NCBI GenBank assembly: GCA_014323865.1
Contig: JACONG010000017.1
Location: 1 to 53,226, forward strand
Direction of reading: 5' to 3'
Source: Rhodospirillales bacterium
GTDB lineage: Bacteria > Pseudomonadota > Alphaproteobacteria > SP197
DNA length: 53,226 nt
Numbering within the stretch: the first letter of the stretch is position 1; each line of letters starts with the position of its first letter. Below the pieces are notes generated by a model. It did no database searches and was not told the DNA's origin. It worked only from the letters and a program-made list of their open reading frames with translations. Shown here in pieces: positions 26,211 to 35,900 of this stretch. The position numbers were made by a program, and so were the translations under genes.

Positions 26211-27587
26211 ATGACCGTGAACAGCAATGTGCTCGACATGATCGGCAACACGCCGATGGTCGAGGTGACCAGGTTCGACACCGGGCCCTGCCGCCTGTTT
26301 CTCAAGCTCGAAAACCAGAACCCGGGCGGGTCGATCAAGGACCGGCCTGCGCTGTCGATGGTCGAGGCTGCGGAGAAATCGGGCGCGATCGGGCCCGGCG
26401 GCACGCTGATCGAGGCGACAGCCGGCAACACGGGCCTGGGCCTGGCGCTCGTCGCCCGCCAGAAGGGGTATCGCCTGCTGCTCGTGATCCCCGACAAGAT
26501 GAGCCGGGAGAAGATCTTCAATCTCCAGGCCATGGGCGCCGAGGTGCTGCTGACCCGCTCGGACGTCGGCAAGGGCCATCCCGAGTATTATCAGGACATG
26601 GCCCGGCGCATTCAGTCGGAGACCCCGAACAGCGTCTTCATCAACCAGTTCGGCAACGAGGCCAACCCGCTGGCCCACGAGACCGCGACGGGGCCGGAGA
26701 TCTGGGCCCAGATGGGTCACAGGCTCGACGCCATGGTGTGCGGCGTCGGCTCGGGCGGCACGATCACGGGGCTCGGGCGCTACTTCAGGAAGGTCAACCC
26801 GAGCCTTGAGATGATCCTGGCCGACCCCGAGGGCTCCGTCCTGGCCGACTACGTCAACAAGGGCGAGATGGGCACGCTCGGCTCCTGGCTGGTCGAAGGC
26901 ATCGGCGAGGACTTCATCCCCGACATCAGCGACCTCTCGCTCGTGACCAGGGCCTTCACGGTGACCGACAGGGAGGCCTTTCTGACCGTCCGCCAGGTGC
27001 TGCAGGACGAAGGCATCCTCGCGGGCTCGTCATCGGGCACGCTGATCGCCGCAGCACTTGCCTATTGCCGCGAGCAGACCGAAGCGAAAAACGTCTGCAC
27101 CTTCGTCTGCGACAGCGGCAACAAGTATCTCTCCAAGGTCTACAACGACTACTGGATGCTCGATCAGGGCTTCCTGGAGCGCGAGCGGCACGGCGACCTG
27201 CGCGATCTGATCGCCCGCAGCCACGCCGACAAGGCCGCCGTCACCGCCCGCCCCGACGACCTGCTGGCCACCGCACTGGCGCGGATGAAGCTCTACGACA
27301 TCAGCCAGCTTCCCGTCCTCGAGGGCGATCGTGCCATCGGCATCATCGACGAGTCGGATATCCTCTGGGCGATCCACCACGAGCACGAGAACTTCCAGGA
27401 CAACGTGGCCTCGGCCATGTCGACCAACCTCGAAACCGTCGACAGGTCCGCCGGCATCGAGGCGCTCATCCCCATCTTCCGCCGCGACCTCACCGCGATC
27501 GTGGTCGACGGCGACAGCTTCCTCGGCGTGATCACCCGCATCGACCTGCTGAACCACCTGCGGCGAGGGCTGCGGGAAACGTCGTAG
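26211..27587 (+). CDS. Cystathionine beta-synthase (PLP domain plus CBS pair)
   Basis: 458 residues. The PLP fold covers about residues 1-320, with the cofactor lysine in NPGGSIKDRPAL, the substrate loop EATAGNTGLGLAL and the phosphate-binding loop GVGSGGTITG. Two CBS domains follow (about residues 340-450: ISQLPVLEGDRAIGIIDESD, then RRDLTAIVVDGDSFLGVITR). It makes cystathionine from serine and homocysteine. GGAG seven bases before ATG 26211 fixes the start. The next gene performs the following step. The two-domain form resembles eukaryotic and some bacterial CBS enzymes rather than plain cysteine synthase. Confidence 0.92.
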   Translation: MTVNSNVLDMIGNTPMVEVTRFDTGPCRLFLKLENQNPGGSIKDRPALSMVEAAEKSGAIGPGGTLIEATAGNTGLGLALVARQKGYRLLLVIPDKMSREKIFNLQAMGAEVLLTRSDVGKGHPEYYQDMARRIQSETPNSVFINQFGNEANPLAHETATGPEIWAQMGHRLDAMVCGVGSGGTITGLGRYFRKVNPSLEMILADPEGSVLADYVNKGEMGTLGSWLVEGIGEDFIPDISDLSLVTRAFTVTDREAFLTVRQVLQDEGILAGSSSGTLIAAALAYCREQTEAKNVCTFVCDSGNKYLSKVYNDYWMLDQGFLERERHGDLRDLIARSHADKAAVTARPDDLLATALARMKLYDISQLPVLEGDRAIGIIDESDILWAIHHEHENFQDNVASAMSTNLETVDRSAGIEALIPIFRRDLTAIVVDGDSFLGVITRIDLLNHLRRGLRETS

Positions 27588-27665
27588 GACGCAGCGTCAC
27601 CCGCTCCCGGCTTGACGCCGCAGCGCAGTGCGGCCATGGAATGGTACCCCATCCGGAGGGTTCCC

Positions 27666-28862
27666 ATGCCCGACAGCCCACGCCCCAACCGTCCCGGCTT
27701 CGCGACCCGTGCCATCCACGCCGGCCAGGAGCCCGATCCCGCCACGGGTGCCGTCATGACGCCGATCTACGCGACCTCGACCTATGTCCAGGAGAGCCCC
27801 GGCATCCACAAGGGTTACGAGTATTCGCGCTCGCAGAACCCGACCCGCATGGCCTTCGAGGCCTGCGTCGCCGATCTCGAGGGCGGCACGAGGGGTTTTG
27901 CCTTCGCGTCCGGGCTGGCGGCGGCGGCGACGATTCTCGATCTCCTCGACACGGGCAGCCATGTGGTCGCGGGCAACGATCTCTACGGCGGCACCTATCG
28001 GCTCTTCGCCAATGTGCGCGCGCGGAGCGCCGGGCTGACGTTCCGCTTCACCGACATGACCGACGAGGCAGCGCTGCGCGCGGCCATGACGCCGGAGACC
28101 GGGATGGTCTGGATCGAGACGCCGACCAACCCGCTGCTTACGGTGGTCGATCTCGCGATGGTCGCGCGGGTCGCCCACGACCATGGCGCCATGGCGGTAT
28201 GCGACAACACCTTCGCCACACCCTGGGTGCAGCGGCCGCTGGAGCACGGCTTCGACATCGTCGTGCATTCCGTCACCAAGTATCTCAACGGCCATTCCGA
28301 CATGGTCGGCGGCATGGCGATCGTCGGCGACAACCCGGAGCTTGCCGACCGGCTGGCCTATCTGCAGAACGCTGTCGGAGGCGTCGCGGGTCCCTTCGAC
28401 AGCTTCCTTGCCATGCGCGGCCTCAAGACCCTGCACCTGCGCATGGAGCGCCACTGCGAGAACGCCCTGGCGATCGCGCAATTCCTCGAAGCCCATCCCG
28501 GGGTCGCCCGCGTTCACTACCCGGGCCTCGGGAGCCATCCGCAGCATGACGTGGCGCGCCGACAGATGACGGGTTTCGGCGGCATGGTGACCGCCACTCT
28601 CGACGCCGATCCCGACGGCGTCCGCCGCTTCCTCGAACAGTGCCGGCTCTTCGCCCTGGCCGAGAGCCTCGGCGGCGTGGAAAGCCTGATCGAGCATCCG
28701 GCGATCATGACCCATGCCTCGATCCCGAAGGCGATTCGCGAGGCGATCGGCATCTCGGACAGCCTCGTGCGCCTGTCGGTCGGCGTGGAGGACGGCGACG
28801 ACCTGATCCGCGAGCTGGAACAGGCCCTGGCGGCCATCCCGCACCTCACCCGTTCCGCTTGA
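27666..28862 (+). CDS. Cystathionine gamma-lyase / gamma-synthase family PLP enzyme
   Basis: 398 residues of the Cys/Met metabolism PLP family. Landmarks are YEYSRSQNPTR, the PLP-stacking tyrosine region DLYGGTYRLF, VWIETPTNPLL, VCDNTFATP and the cofactor lysine in HSVTKYLNGHSD. Following a beta-synthase, the expected reaction is cleavage of cystathionine to cysteine, 2-oxobutyrate and ammonia, completing reverse transsulfuration; gamma-synthase activity cannot be excluded from sequence. A GGAGGG site precedes ATG 27666. The two genes are 78 bp apart and probably one operon. Confidence 0.92.
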   Translation: MPDSPRPNRPGFATRAIHAGQEPDPATGAVMTPIYATSTYVQESPGIHKGYEYSRSQNPTRMAFEACVADLEGGTRGFAFASGLAAAATILDLLDTGSHVVAGNDLYGGTYRLFANVRARSAGLTFRFTDMTDEAALRAAMTPETGMVWIETPTNPLLTVVDLAMVARVAHDHGAMAVCDNTFATPWVQRPLEHGFDIVVHSVTKYLNGHSDMVGGMAIVGDNPELADRLAYLQNAVGGVAGPFDSFLAMRGLKTLHLRMERHCENALAIAQFLEAHPGVARVHYPGLGSHPQHDVARRQMTGFGGMVTATLDADPDGVRRFLEQCRLFALAESLGGVESLIEHPAIMTHASIPKAIREAIGISDSLVRLSVGVEDGDDLIRELEQALAAIPHLTRSA

Positions 28863-29085
28863 ATCCATCGCAACGGGTGAGGATGCTCCGGGTCTTGCCC
28901 AATGTGTCGGTGTCCGGTGCCAGTGTCTGGCGTGTCGGTGTCCGGTGTGTTATCGGGCGCTGTTCTTCCCGGCGAGGGGATCGGCCGGCGCGTGTCGAGC
29001 GCCCTGGCCCGCATCGCCTTTGCCATCGCGGTCGCGATGCGCGAGAAGACGAATCGAGGATCTGAGGGAACGACAGGACGAGTGC

Positions 29086-29331
29086 ATGACCAATGTTGAC
29101 GGTATCGCGGGCGAGAAACTCCTCTCGCTCATCCAGCGCATCGAGAACCTCGAAGAGGAACGCAGCAGCATCGCGACCGATATCCGCGAGGTCTACGGCG
29201 AGGCCAGGGCGCTCGGCTTCGATCCCGGGATCATGCGCCAGCTGGTCAGGCTCCGGAAGATGGAGAACGACGATCGCCAGGAGCAGGAAGCGCTGATCGA
29301 ATCCTACAAGGCCGCGATCGGCATGACCTGA
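29086..29331 (+). CDS. DUF2312 (UPF0335) family protein
   Basis: 81 residues, mostly helical. The core LLSLIQRIENLEEERSSIAT then DIREVYGEARALGFDPGIMR and the ending QLVRLRKMENDDRQEQEALI is the DUF2312 pattern of alphaproteobacteria and their phages. Members resemble GapR, the small DNA-binding protein that tracks overtwisted DNA in Caulobacter; I regard that role as possible, not shown. ATG 29086 is used because the conserved sequence begins there. The 220 bp before it hold only GTGTCGGTGTCCGG-type repeats. Confidence 0.9.
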   Translation: MTNVDGIAGEKLLSLIQRIENLEEERSSIATDIREVYGEARALGFDPGIMRQLVRLRKMENDDRQEQEALIESYKAAIGMT

Positions 29332-29485
29332 GTCCTGCGGCGGGGCATCGCCGCGCACCTCTCCGCAGGCCCGGTTTTCGCGGCAGCAGCCGCAGCACCC
29401 GATCGCGCGCAAACGCGCAACCACAGGGCTCCCCGGGTTCACAGAGCTCCCCGGGTTCACGCGAGGAGACAGGCATGATGGCGTC

Positions 29486-30154
29486 ATGAACGACACGCAG
29501 CTTGTTCGTGAACTCAAACGCCGCATGGCGCTGGGCCGACTGTCGCAGAAGCGGCTGGCCCTGATCGCGGGACTGAACGAAACGGCCGTGCGCGACATCG
29601 TCGCCGGCCGTTCGCGCCACCCGCGCCACGACACACTTGAGAAGCTTGCGAGCGCGCTTCAGTGCTCGGTCGCGGAGCTGATCGACGAACATCTCGGTCC
29701 GGCGGCCGGCCCGGCGGCCCGCACCGGCGACGCGCCCGACGCCTTCCTGCCGGTGGCACGTTACGACCCCGAACGGGACCCGCGCCGCGAGTCGCTTGCC
29801 GGTCCCGGCCATGCCACTGCCGAAATTGCCTTCCAGTCAGCCTGGCTTGCGCGCCTGACGCCGACACCGGTCAACCGGCTGGCCGTGATCACGATGAACG
29901 GCGATGCCATGGTGCCGACGATCGCGGCAGGCGACACCCTGCTGGTGGACCTGACCGAATGGTCGCCCGGCGCGGACGGCATCTACGTCCTGCGCAGCAG
30001 CGGGGGATTGCTGGTCAAGCGGCTCACGGTCGACCCTGTTCGGCAGCTTGTCGCCATCGGCAACGACAATCCGGACTACCCGCCGCTCAACCCTGTTCCG
30101 ATGGCCGATCCGGACCTGATCGGGCGCGTCATCTGGGTCGGGCACAAGGTCTGA
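29486..30154 (+). CDS. XRE-type HTH regulator with S24 peptidase-like domain
   Basis: 222 residues. The N-terminal helix-turn-helix (LSQKRLALIAGLNETAVRDI, about residues 19-38) binds DNA. The C-terminal half is an S24/LexA-like fold. In active relatives the catalytic serine lies in G-D-S-M-x-P-T; here the sequence is MNGDAMVPTIAAG, with alanine in place of serine, while the lysine region GLLVKRL remains. It should therefore dimerise but not cleave itself. Such proteins act as stress or prophage-type repressors, yet no phage genes are near. It lies alone between DUF2312 and an aminotransferase. Confidence 0.85.
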   Translation: MNDTQLVRELKRRMALGRLSQKRLALIAGLNETAVRDIVAGRSRHPRHDTLEKLASALQCSVAELIDEHLGPAAGPAARTGDAPDAFLPVARYDPERDPRRESLAGPGHATAEIAFQSAWLARLTPTPVNRLAVITMNGDAMVPTIAAGDTLLVDLTEWSPGADGIYVLRSSGGLLVKRLTVDPVRQLVAIGNDNPDYPPLNPVPMADPDLIGRVIWVGHKV

Positions 30155-30237
30155 TGCGGTCCCGTCGGCACTAGCCGCCCGCCGAGATCGGCGGGCGGTG
30201 CGGTCGGGCACAAGGTCTGATCCGGTCTCGTCGGCAC
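30138..30237 (+). terminator. Hairpin flanked by a 35-bp direct repeat after the XRE-S24 gene
   Basis: CCGCCCGCCG (30175-30184) pairs with CGGCGGGCGG (30189-30198) around AGAT, a strong stem 20 bases past the stop, with no T run. On either side lies GTCGGGCACAAGGTCTGAT followed by about 15 similar bases (about 30138-30171 and 30204-30237): the end of the gene is duplicated beyond the hairpin. Confidence 0.6.
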
Positions 30238-30369
30238 GGTTGCCAAGCCCGGCCAATGGACCTTAAATGACGCGCAAAGCAGGGCCGCGGCACCGCCGCC
30301 GGCGGCCTTTCCCTATCCCGGGACACATCCCCGGGACACACGCCCGAGACATATGAAGGACTTCAAGCC

Positions 30370-31758
30370 ATGACCGTGCTCCCGAATTCACCCCACGCGC
30401 GCGATATCAGGAACAATCTGCATCCCTATTCGAACCTGAAAAAGCATGAGGAAAGGGGTCCCCTGATCATCGAGAAGGGCGACGGCATTCACGTCGAGGA
30501 TCTTGAGGGCAACCGGTACATCGAGGGCCTCGCGGGCCTGTGGTGCACCTCGCTCGGGTTCAACAACGAGCGCCTGGTCGAGGCGGCCGCCAACCAGATG
30601 CGCAAGCTGCCCTTCTACCACGCCTTCTTCCATCGCGGCTCCATGCCGTCGATCGATCTCGCCGAGCGCCTGATCGACATGTCGCCGGTGCCGATGTCGA
30701 AGGTCTGGTTCGCGAATTCGGGCTCCGAAGCGAACGACCACATGGTCAAGTTCGTCTGGTATTACAACAATGCCCGCGGCAAGCCCGAGAAGAAGAAGAT
30801 CATCGCGCGGATCGGCGGCTACCACGGCATCGCGGTGTCGTCGGGCAGCCTGACCGGGATGCCGCTGATGCACGCCGGCTTCGACCTGCCGATCCACAAC
30901 ATCATGCACACCGGTTCGTGCCATCACTATCGCTTCGCCGAGGAGGGCGAGTCGGAAGAGGATTTCGCCACCCGTCGCGCCACCGAGCTCGACCGGATGA
31001 TCGTGGACGAGGGGCCTGAGACCGTGGCCGCCTTCGTCGCCGAGCCGATCATGGGTGCGGGTGGCGTGATCCTGCCGCCGGCCACCTACTTCGAGAAGAT
31101 CCAGGCCGTGCTCAGGAAGCACGACGTCCTGATGGTTGCCGACGAGGTGATCTGCGGCTTCCACCGCACCGGTGAGGTGTTCGGCTCAAACAGGTACGGT
31201 ATCGAGCCTGATATCATGGTCGTCGCCAAGCAGCTGAGCTCGGCCTATCTGCCGATCAGTGCGGTGATCATCAACGAGAAGGTCTACGGCCCGATCCGCG
31301 ACTTCTCCGACAGGAACGGCGTGCTTGCCACCGGCTTCACCTATTCCGGCCACCCCGTGCCGGCCGCGGTCGCCGTCGAGACGCTGAAGATCTACGAAGA
31401 GATGGATATCGCCAGCCACGTGAAGCGCGTTGCGCCGGTCATGCAGGAGCGTCTGCACGCCCTGGCCGACCACCCGATCGTGGGTGAAGCCCGCGGCACC
31501 GGCCTGATCGGCGCCTGCGAGCTGGTCAGGAACAAGGAAACGAAGGAGAACTTCGATCCTTCCGTTGCGGCCTATTGCGGCGAACGCTGCCTCGACCATG
31601 GCCTGATCCTGCGCGCCGCCGCCGGCACCTCGGTCGCCGCCTGCCCGCCGCTGATCATCAGGGAAGACGAAATCCATCAGCTCTTCGACCGCTTCAGGCT
31701 GGCGCTCGACGACACCTGGGACTACGTCAACAGGGAACAGCTTCTGGCCGCCGGGTGA
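30370..31758 (+). CDS. Class III (omega) aminotransferase
   Basis: 462 residues. PLP-dependent fold type I aminotransferase: WFANSGSEANDHMVKFVWYY, the aspartate region VADEVICGFHRTGEVFG and the cofactor lysine in VVAKQLSSAYLPISAV. These mark the beta-alanine/putrescine/taurine-pyruvate group that moves an amino group from an omega-amine to pyruvate or 2-oxoglutarate. The exact amine is not decidable by reading. An FAD oxidoreductase gene is convergent to it. The ribosome binding site GAAGGA lies ten bases upstream. Complete, with no sign of damage. Confidence 0.9.
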   Translation: MTVLPNSPHARDIRNNLHPYSNLKKHEERGPLIIEKGDGIHVEDLEGNRYIEGLAGLWCTSLGFNNERLVEAAANQMRKLPFYHAFFHRGSMPSIDLAERLIDMSPVPMSKVWFANSGSEANDHMVKFVWYYNNARGKPEKKKIIARIGGYHGIAVSSGSLTGMPLMHAGFDLPIHNIMHTGSCHHYRFAEEGESEEDFATRRATELDRMIVDEGPETVAAFVAEPIMGAGGVILPPATYFEKIQAVLRKHDVLMVADEVICGFHRTGEVFGSNRYGIEPDIMVVAKQLSSAYLPISAVIINEKVYGPIRDFSDRNGVLATGFTYSGHPVPAAVAVETLKIYEEMDIASHVKRVAPVMQERLHALADHPIVGEARGTGLIGACELVRNKETKENFDPSVAAYCGERCLDHGLILRAAAGTSVAACPPLIIREDEIHQLFDRFRLALDDTWDYVNREQLLAAG

Positions 31759-31780
31759 GGCAGGCCGGAGAGCCTCGCAG

Positions 31781-31820
31781 GCCGCCGGATCCGCAAAAGG
31801 TCCGGGAGGGGTCCGGCGGC
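31781..31820. terminator. Stem-loop between convergent genes
   Basis: GCCGCCGGA (31781-31789) pairs with TCCGGCGGC (31812-31820) with 22 bases between. It could stop transcripts from both sides, although no T run is present. Confidence 0.45.
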
Positions 31821-31836
31821 GGTCCTGTCCGGCCTC

Positions 31837-32964
31837 TCAGCCCGTGATCCGCGCGGGCGAGAACGTCTCCCCGGTCAGGCCCATCGCGGCGAGCCCGTCG
31901 GGCAGCTCCGTCCCGAGGATCACGGCCGCCGCATAGGCCGAGAGCCCTGCCGAGGTCTGGATCCCCGCGCCGCCCTGGCCGACGTTCCAGAAGAAACCCT
32001 CCAGCGCCGGATCGAAGCCGGTGACCGGCAGACGATCGGACACGAAGCTCCGGAGGCCCGCCCAGCGCGCCTCCATGCGGGCGAGCCTGAGCGTGGTCCA
32101 TGCCATGATGTTGTGCGCGGCCATGGCGAGGTCGATGTCCTCGGGCTGCGCGTCACACGGTTCCGATGGCGTCTCGTCGGCGAGCGAACCCATGATCAGT
32201 CCGGCATCGGGTTTGAAGTAGAAGCTCTCGCCGACGTCGGCCGTCAGCGGCCAGTCCGCATCGTCGACGCCGTCGGGCCCCCTGAAGCGGAAGGCCGTGC
32301 GACGCATCGGCTTGAGGCCGACCGGCCGCGCACCCGCCATGGTCCCCAGCACATCGCCCCAGGCCCCGCAGCAGTTGGCGACCATCGGCGCGGCAAAGGT
32401 TCCGGCGCGGGTCTCGACCCGCCAGACGCCGTCGTGCCGCTCCAGCCCCAGCACCTCCGCATTGCAGACAAGTTCGGCACCGGTCTGCCGCGCGCCACGC
32501 AGAAAACCGCCGTGGATGGCGTGGACGTCAATGTCGACCGCACCGGGCTCCCAAAGGCCGCCCCCGATCTTCTCGGGACGCAGGACCGGGCATCGTTCGA
32601 CACAGGTTGCGGCATCGATCGGATGCAGGATCGTGCCGATCACATGCGCCAGGCCGGACTCGTCGAAATGCGCCTCTTCGGTCTCCGTGCCGAACACAAT
32701 CAGCACCGGCCGAGGGTTCACCAGCGGCGTATCGGCGAAACCCCGGAGCGGGTTGTCGATGAACCGGCGGGTCTCCTCGCTGAGTGCCCGGATTTCGGTT
32801 CCGCCGATCGCGCCGGTGTAATGCGCCGCCGAGCGACCGGTGCTGTGGTAGCCGGGCTGCTCCTCCCGCTCGAGCATGAGGACGCGGCGATTGCGCGCGA
32901 GCCGGAAGGCAAGCGACGCGCCGACCGCGCCGGCGCCGATGATGATGACGTCATGGTCTGCCAT
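31837..32964 (-). CDS. FAD-dependent oxidoreductase (D-amino acid oxidase/glycine oxidase-like)
   Basis: 375 residues. An N-terminal dinucleotide-binding fold (HDVIIIGAGAVGASLAFRLA, ending in the acidic MLEREEQPG) and the DAO-type middle and end (GGFLRGARQTGAELVCN, then WNVGQGGAGIQTSAGL) identify a flavoprotein of the amine/amino acid oxidase family. The natural substrate is unknown; sarcosine, glycine, D-amino acids and hydroxyacids are all possible. ATG 32964 is chosen for its GGGAG site. It follows the RND pump gene by 33 bp on the same strand, so it may ride on that transcript. Confidence 0.85.
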   Translation of the reverse strand: MADHDVIIIGAGAVGASLAFRLARNRRVLMLEREEQPGYHSTGRSAAHYTGAIGGTEIRALSEETRRFIDNPLRGFADTPLVNPRPVLIVFGTETEEAHFDESGLAHVIGTILHPIDAATCVERCPVLRPEKIGGGLWEPGAVDIDVHAIHGGFLRGARQTGAELVCNAEVLGLERHDGVWRVETRAGTFAAPMVANCCGAWGDVLGTMAGARPVGLKPMRRTAFRFRGPDGVDDADWPLTADVGESFYFKPDAGLIMGSLADETPSEPCDAQPEDIDLAMAAHNIMAWTTLRLARMEARWAGLRSFVSDRLPVTGFDPALEGFFWNVGQGGAGIQTSAGLSAYAAAVILGTELPDGLAAMGLTGETFSPARITG

Positions 32965-32997
32965 GGACCACTCCCGACTCGGCGGGCCCATGCTGCC

Positions 32998-35900
32998 CTA
33001 TTCCGCAGGCTCCCGGCCAGCATCGACCGCGCTGCCGATATCGGGCAGCGACTCGGTCAGTCGCAGGACCAGGCCCAGCAGCGGCGGCACCAGGGTCAGG
33101 GTCAGGACGGCCGACAGCGACAGGCCGCCGACGACGACGGATCCGAGCCCCCGATAAAGCTCGGAGCCGGCGCCGGGGAACAGGACCAGCGGCACCATGC
33201 CGAACACGCTGGTCAGCGTGGACATGAAGATCGGCCGGATACGGTTGCGCACCGCCTCCCCGATCGCGGCGTCCGCCGCCATGCCGTCCTCTCGCATGTG
33301 ATGCCGAGTCTGGTGCACGAGCAGAATCGCATTGTTCACCACGATTCCGATCAGGATGACGAAGCCCAGCATGGTGAGCATGTCGAGCGGCTGGGTCTGG
33401 AAGATGTTGAGAACCAGAAGTCCGAGCACACCGCCGGCGGCCGCCACGGGCACGGCGATCATGACGATCAGGGGATGCAGGAAACTCTCGAACAGAACGG
33501 CCATGACGAGATAGACGATCACGAGCGCTATCAGCAGGTTGACGACCATCGCATCCCATGTGGCGGTCAGCTTGTCGGCGGTCCCGGCCAGCCTGAGCTG
33601 GACGCCCTGTGGCAGGCCCGCCTCGCGCATCGCGTCGATGACCCTGACCTGGATCATCTCGATACCGGTCTCGAGCGGGATTCCGGGAGGCAGATTGACG
33701 ACCAGCGTGACGGTGCGGTTCTGCTCCAGGCGGCGGATCTCGCCCGGACCGATTGTCACCATCACGTCCGCCAGCGACGAGACCGGAATGATGAGACCGT
33801 CATGGTTGACGATCGGCAGCTTGCCGATGCCCTGGGTCTCGACAATGTGGTTGTCGGGGCCCGTGAGCGTCAGGTCGATCTCCCGGCCCTCAAGCGAGAT
33901 TTCCTTCACGCGCAGGCCGGAGTTGAAGGCATCGATGCCCATCGACAGGTCCTGCGCGGTGATACCGTTGTCGGCGAGCCGCAGGCGATCCGGCACGACC
34001 CGGATCTCCGGCACACCGCTCGAGACGGACGGACGGTTGCGAATCTGGACACCTTCGAAGGCGCCGAACTCTTCAAGGATGCGCCCCCTGGCCTCGGAAG
34101 CGACCTCGGCAAGGACGCCCAGGTCCGGACCGGAGATGTCAAGGTCGACGGAACGGTTGCCGCCGAGACCCCGGCCGAAGATGCTGGGCTGGCGGAAGAA
34201 GGAATGGGTCCCGGGCTCGTCGGCCAGCGTGTCGCGCATGATCGGGATCAGCTCCCGGACCAGATCGCCGTCGACGGCCGCGCCGCCAATCCAGGTCCAG
34301 CCCGCGCCGGAGCCGAAGTAGAAGCGGTCGAAGATCGCCTGGCCGTCCGGATGCAAGGCGATCTCCTCGTCGTGCGATACCTTCCAGTAGGGGCGCGTGG
34401 CATCCTCAACGCGAGTCGCGATCTCGTCCATGATCGAGAGGTTGTAGCCCGACGGCGGCGATACCCAGCCGGAGATGAAGTTCCGGTTTCCGTCGGGCAG
34501 GTACTCCAGCTTCGGCAGGAACACGATGGTCATGGCCACGGCCGTGCCGATGATGGCGACGATGGTGGCCGCCGCAACGGCGCGATTGCGGGCGACGTTG
34601 CGGGCAAAACCGCGCAGTCCGGCCGAGATCACCGCCGCAAAGCGGTCGAGCGGCGGCACCCGAAGCCGGTTGCGGTCCTCGATCCGGGCAAACAGGCGCG
34701 AACACAAGGCAGGGATCAGTGTCACGGCGACCAGCAGCGACAGAATGACGGAGACCGAGATCGCCACGGCGATGTCGCGGAAGACCTGGCCCGCTTCCAT
34801 CTGCATGACGAGGATCGGCACGAAGACCATCACCGTGGTGAGTGCCGAGACCATGATGGCGCCCCACACCTGGCGTGCGCCCTCGAACGCGGCCTTGCGC
34901 GCCGGCATACCCTGCTCGCGCAGCCGGTAGATGTTCTCCAGCACGACGATGGCGGCATCGACAACCATGCCGACGGCAAACGCAAGGCCGGCAAGCGAGA
35001 TCACATTGATCGAGCGGCCGAGCGCGGCCATGGCGACGAAGCTGCCGATCACCGAGACCGGAATCGCGATCGAGATGATCAGCGTGGCGCGCGGCGACCG
35101 CAGGAAGGCGAGCAGGACGATCGCGGCGAGAAGACCGCCGACCCAGATGTTGTTGGTGACGAGATCGATCGAGTCCTCGATGTAGACGGTCTCGTCGTAG
35201 ACCTGGACCAGTTCGAGACCGGCGTTCGGCAGATCGAAGGCGTTGAGCTCGTCCACCGCCGCGCGGATGCCGTCCATCGTCGCGATCACGTTGGCGCCTG
35301 ACTCGCGATTGGCCCGCATGCTGATCGCCGGTTCACCGTTGAACCGGAAGAACGTGGTGATGTCCTTGTAGGCAAACGAGACGTCCGCGATGTCGCCAAC
35401 CGTGACACGCGCCAGACGCCCGCTGTCATCGTCTTCGGAACTCAGGACCACGACATCGCGTATGTCGTCGAGCGACTGGAACTCTCCCTCGGCCCGCACG
35501 GTATAGCGGCGCTTGCCCTCGTCGACGTAGCCGGCGGTGGCGGTGCTGTCGGCCTCACGCAGGGCCGAGACCACATCGGGCACCGTGAGCCCGTAGCGCG
35601 AGAGGTTCCCGGGACTGACTTCGACCCGGACCTCACGCTCGGCGCCGCCCCAGCGGACGGCATCGGCCACCCCCGGAACGCGCTTGAGGCGGTCGGCAAC
35701 GACATCGTCGATGAAGTCCGCATACTCGTACATCGGACGTTCGTTGCCGGGCAGCCTGATCAGGTTGAACCAGGCGATCGGCGTGTCCTCGCTCGAGGCC
35801 GTGTCGAGCACCGGCTCGTAGACCTCCTCGGGATAACCGGAGACCCGATCGAGGCGGTTGGAGACAAGCAGAAACGCCTTGTCCATGTCGGTGCCAACCT

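Noticed and set aside
32113-35301. A 1062-codon open frame on the plus strand
   Set aside because: It is the complement of the RND transporter gene; its product is a His/Asp/Arg-rich low-information chain, while the minus strand carries membrane helices and family motifs.
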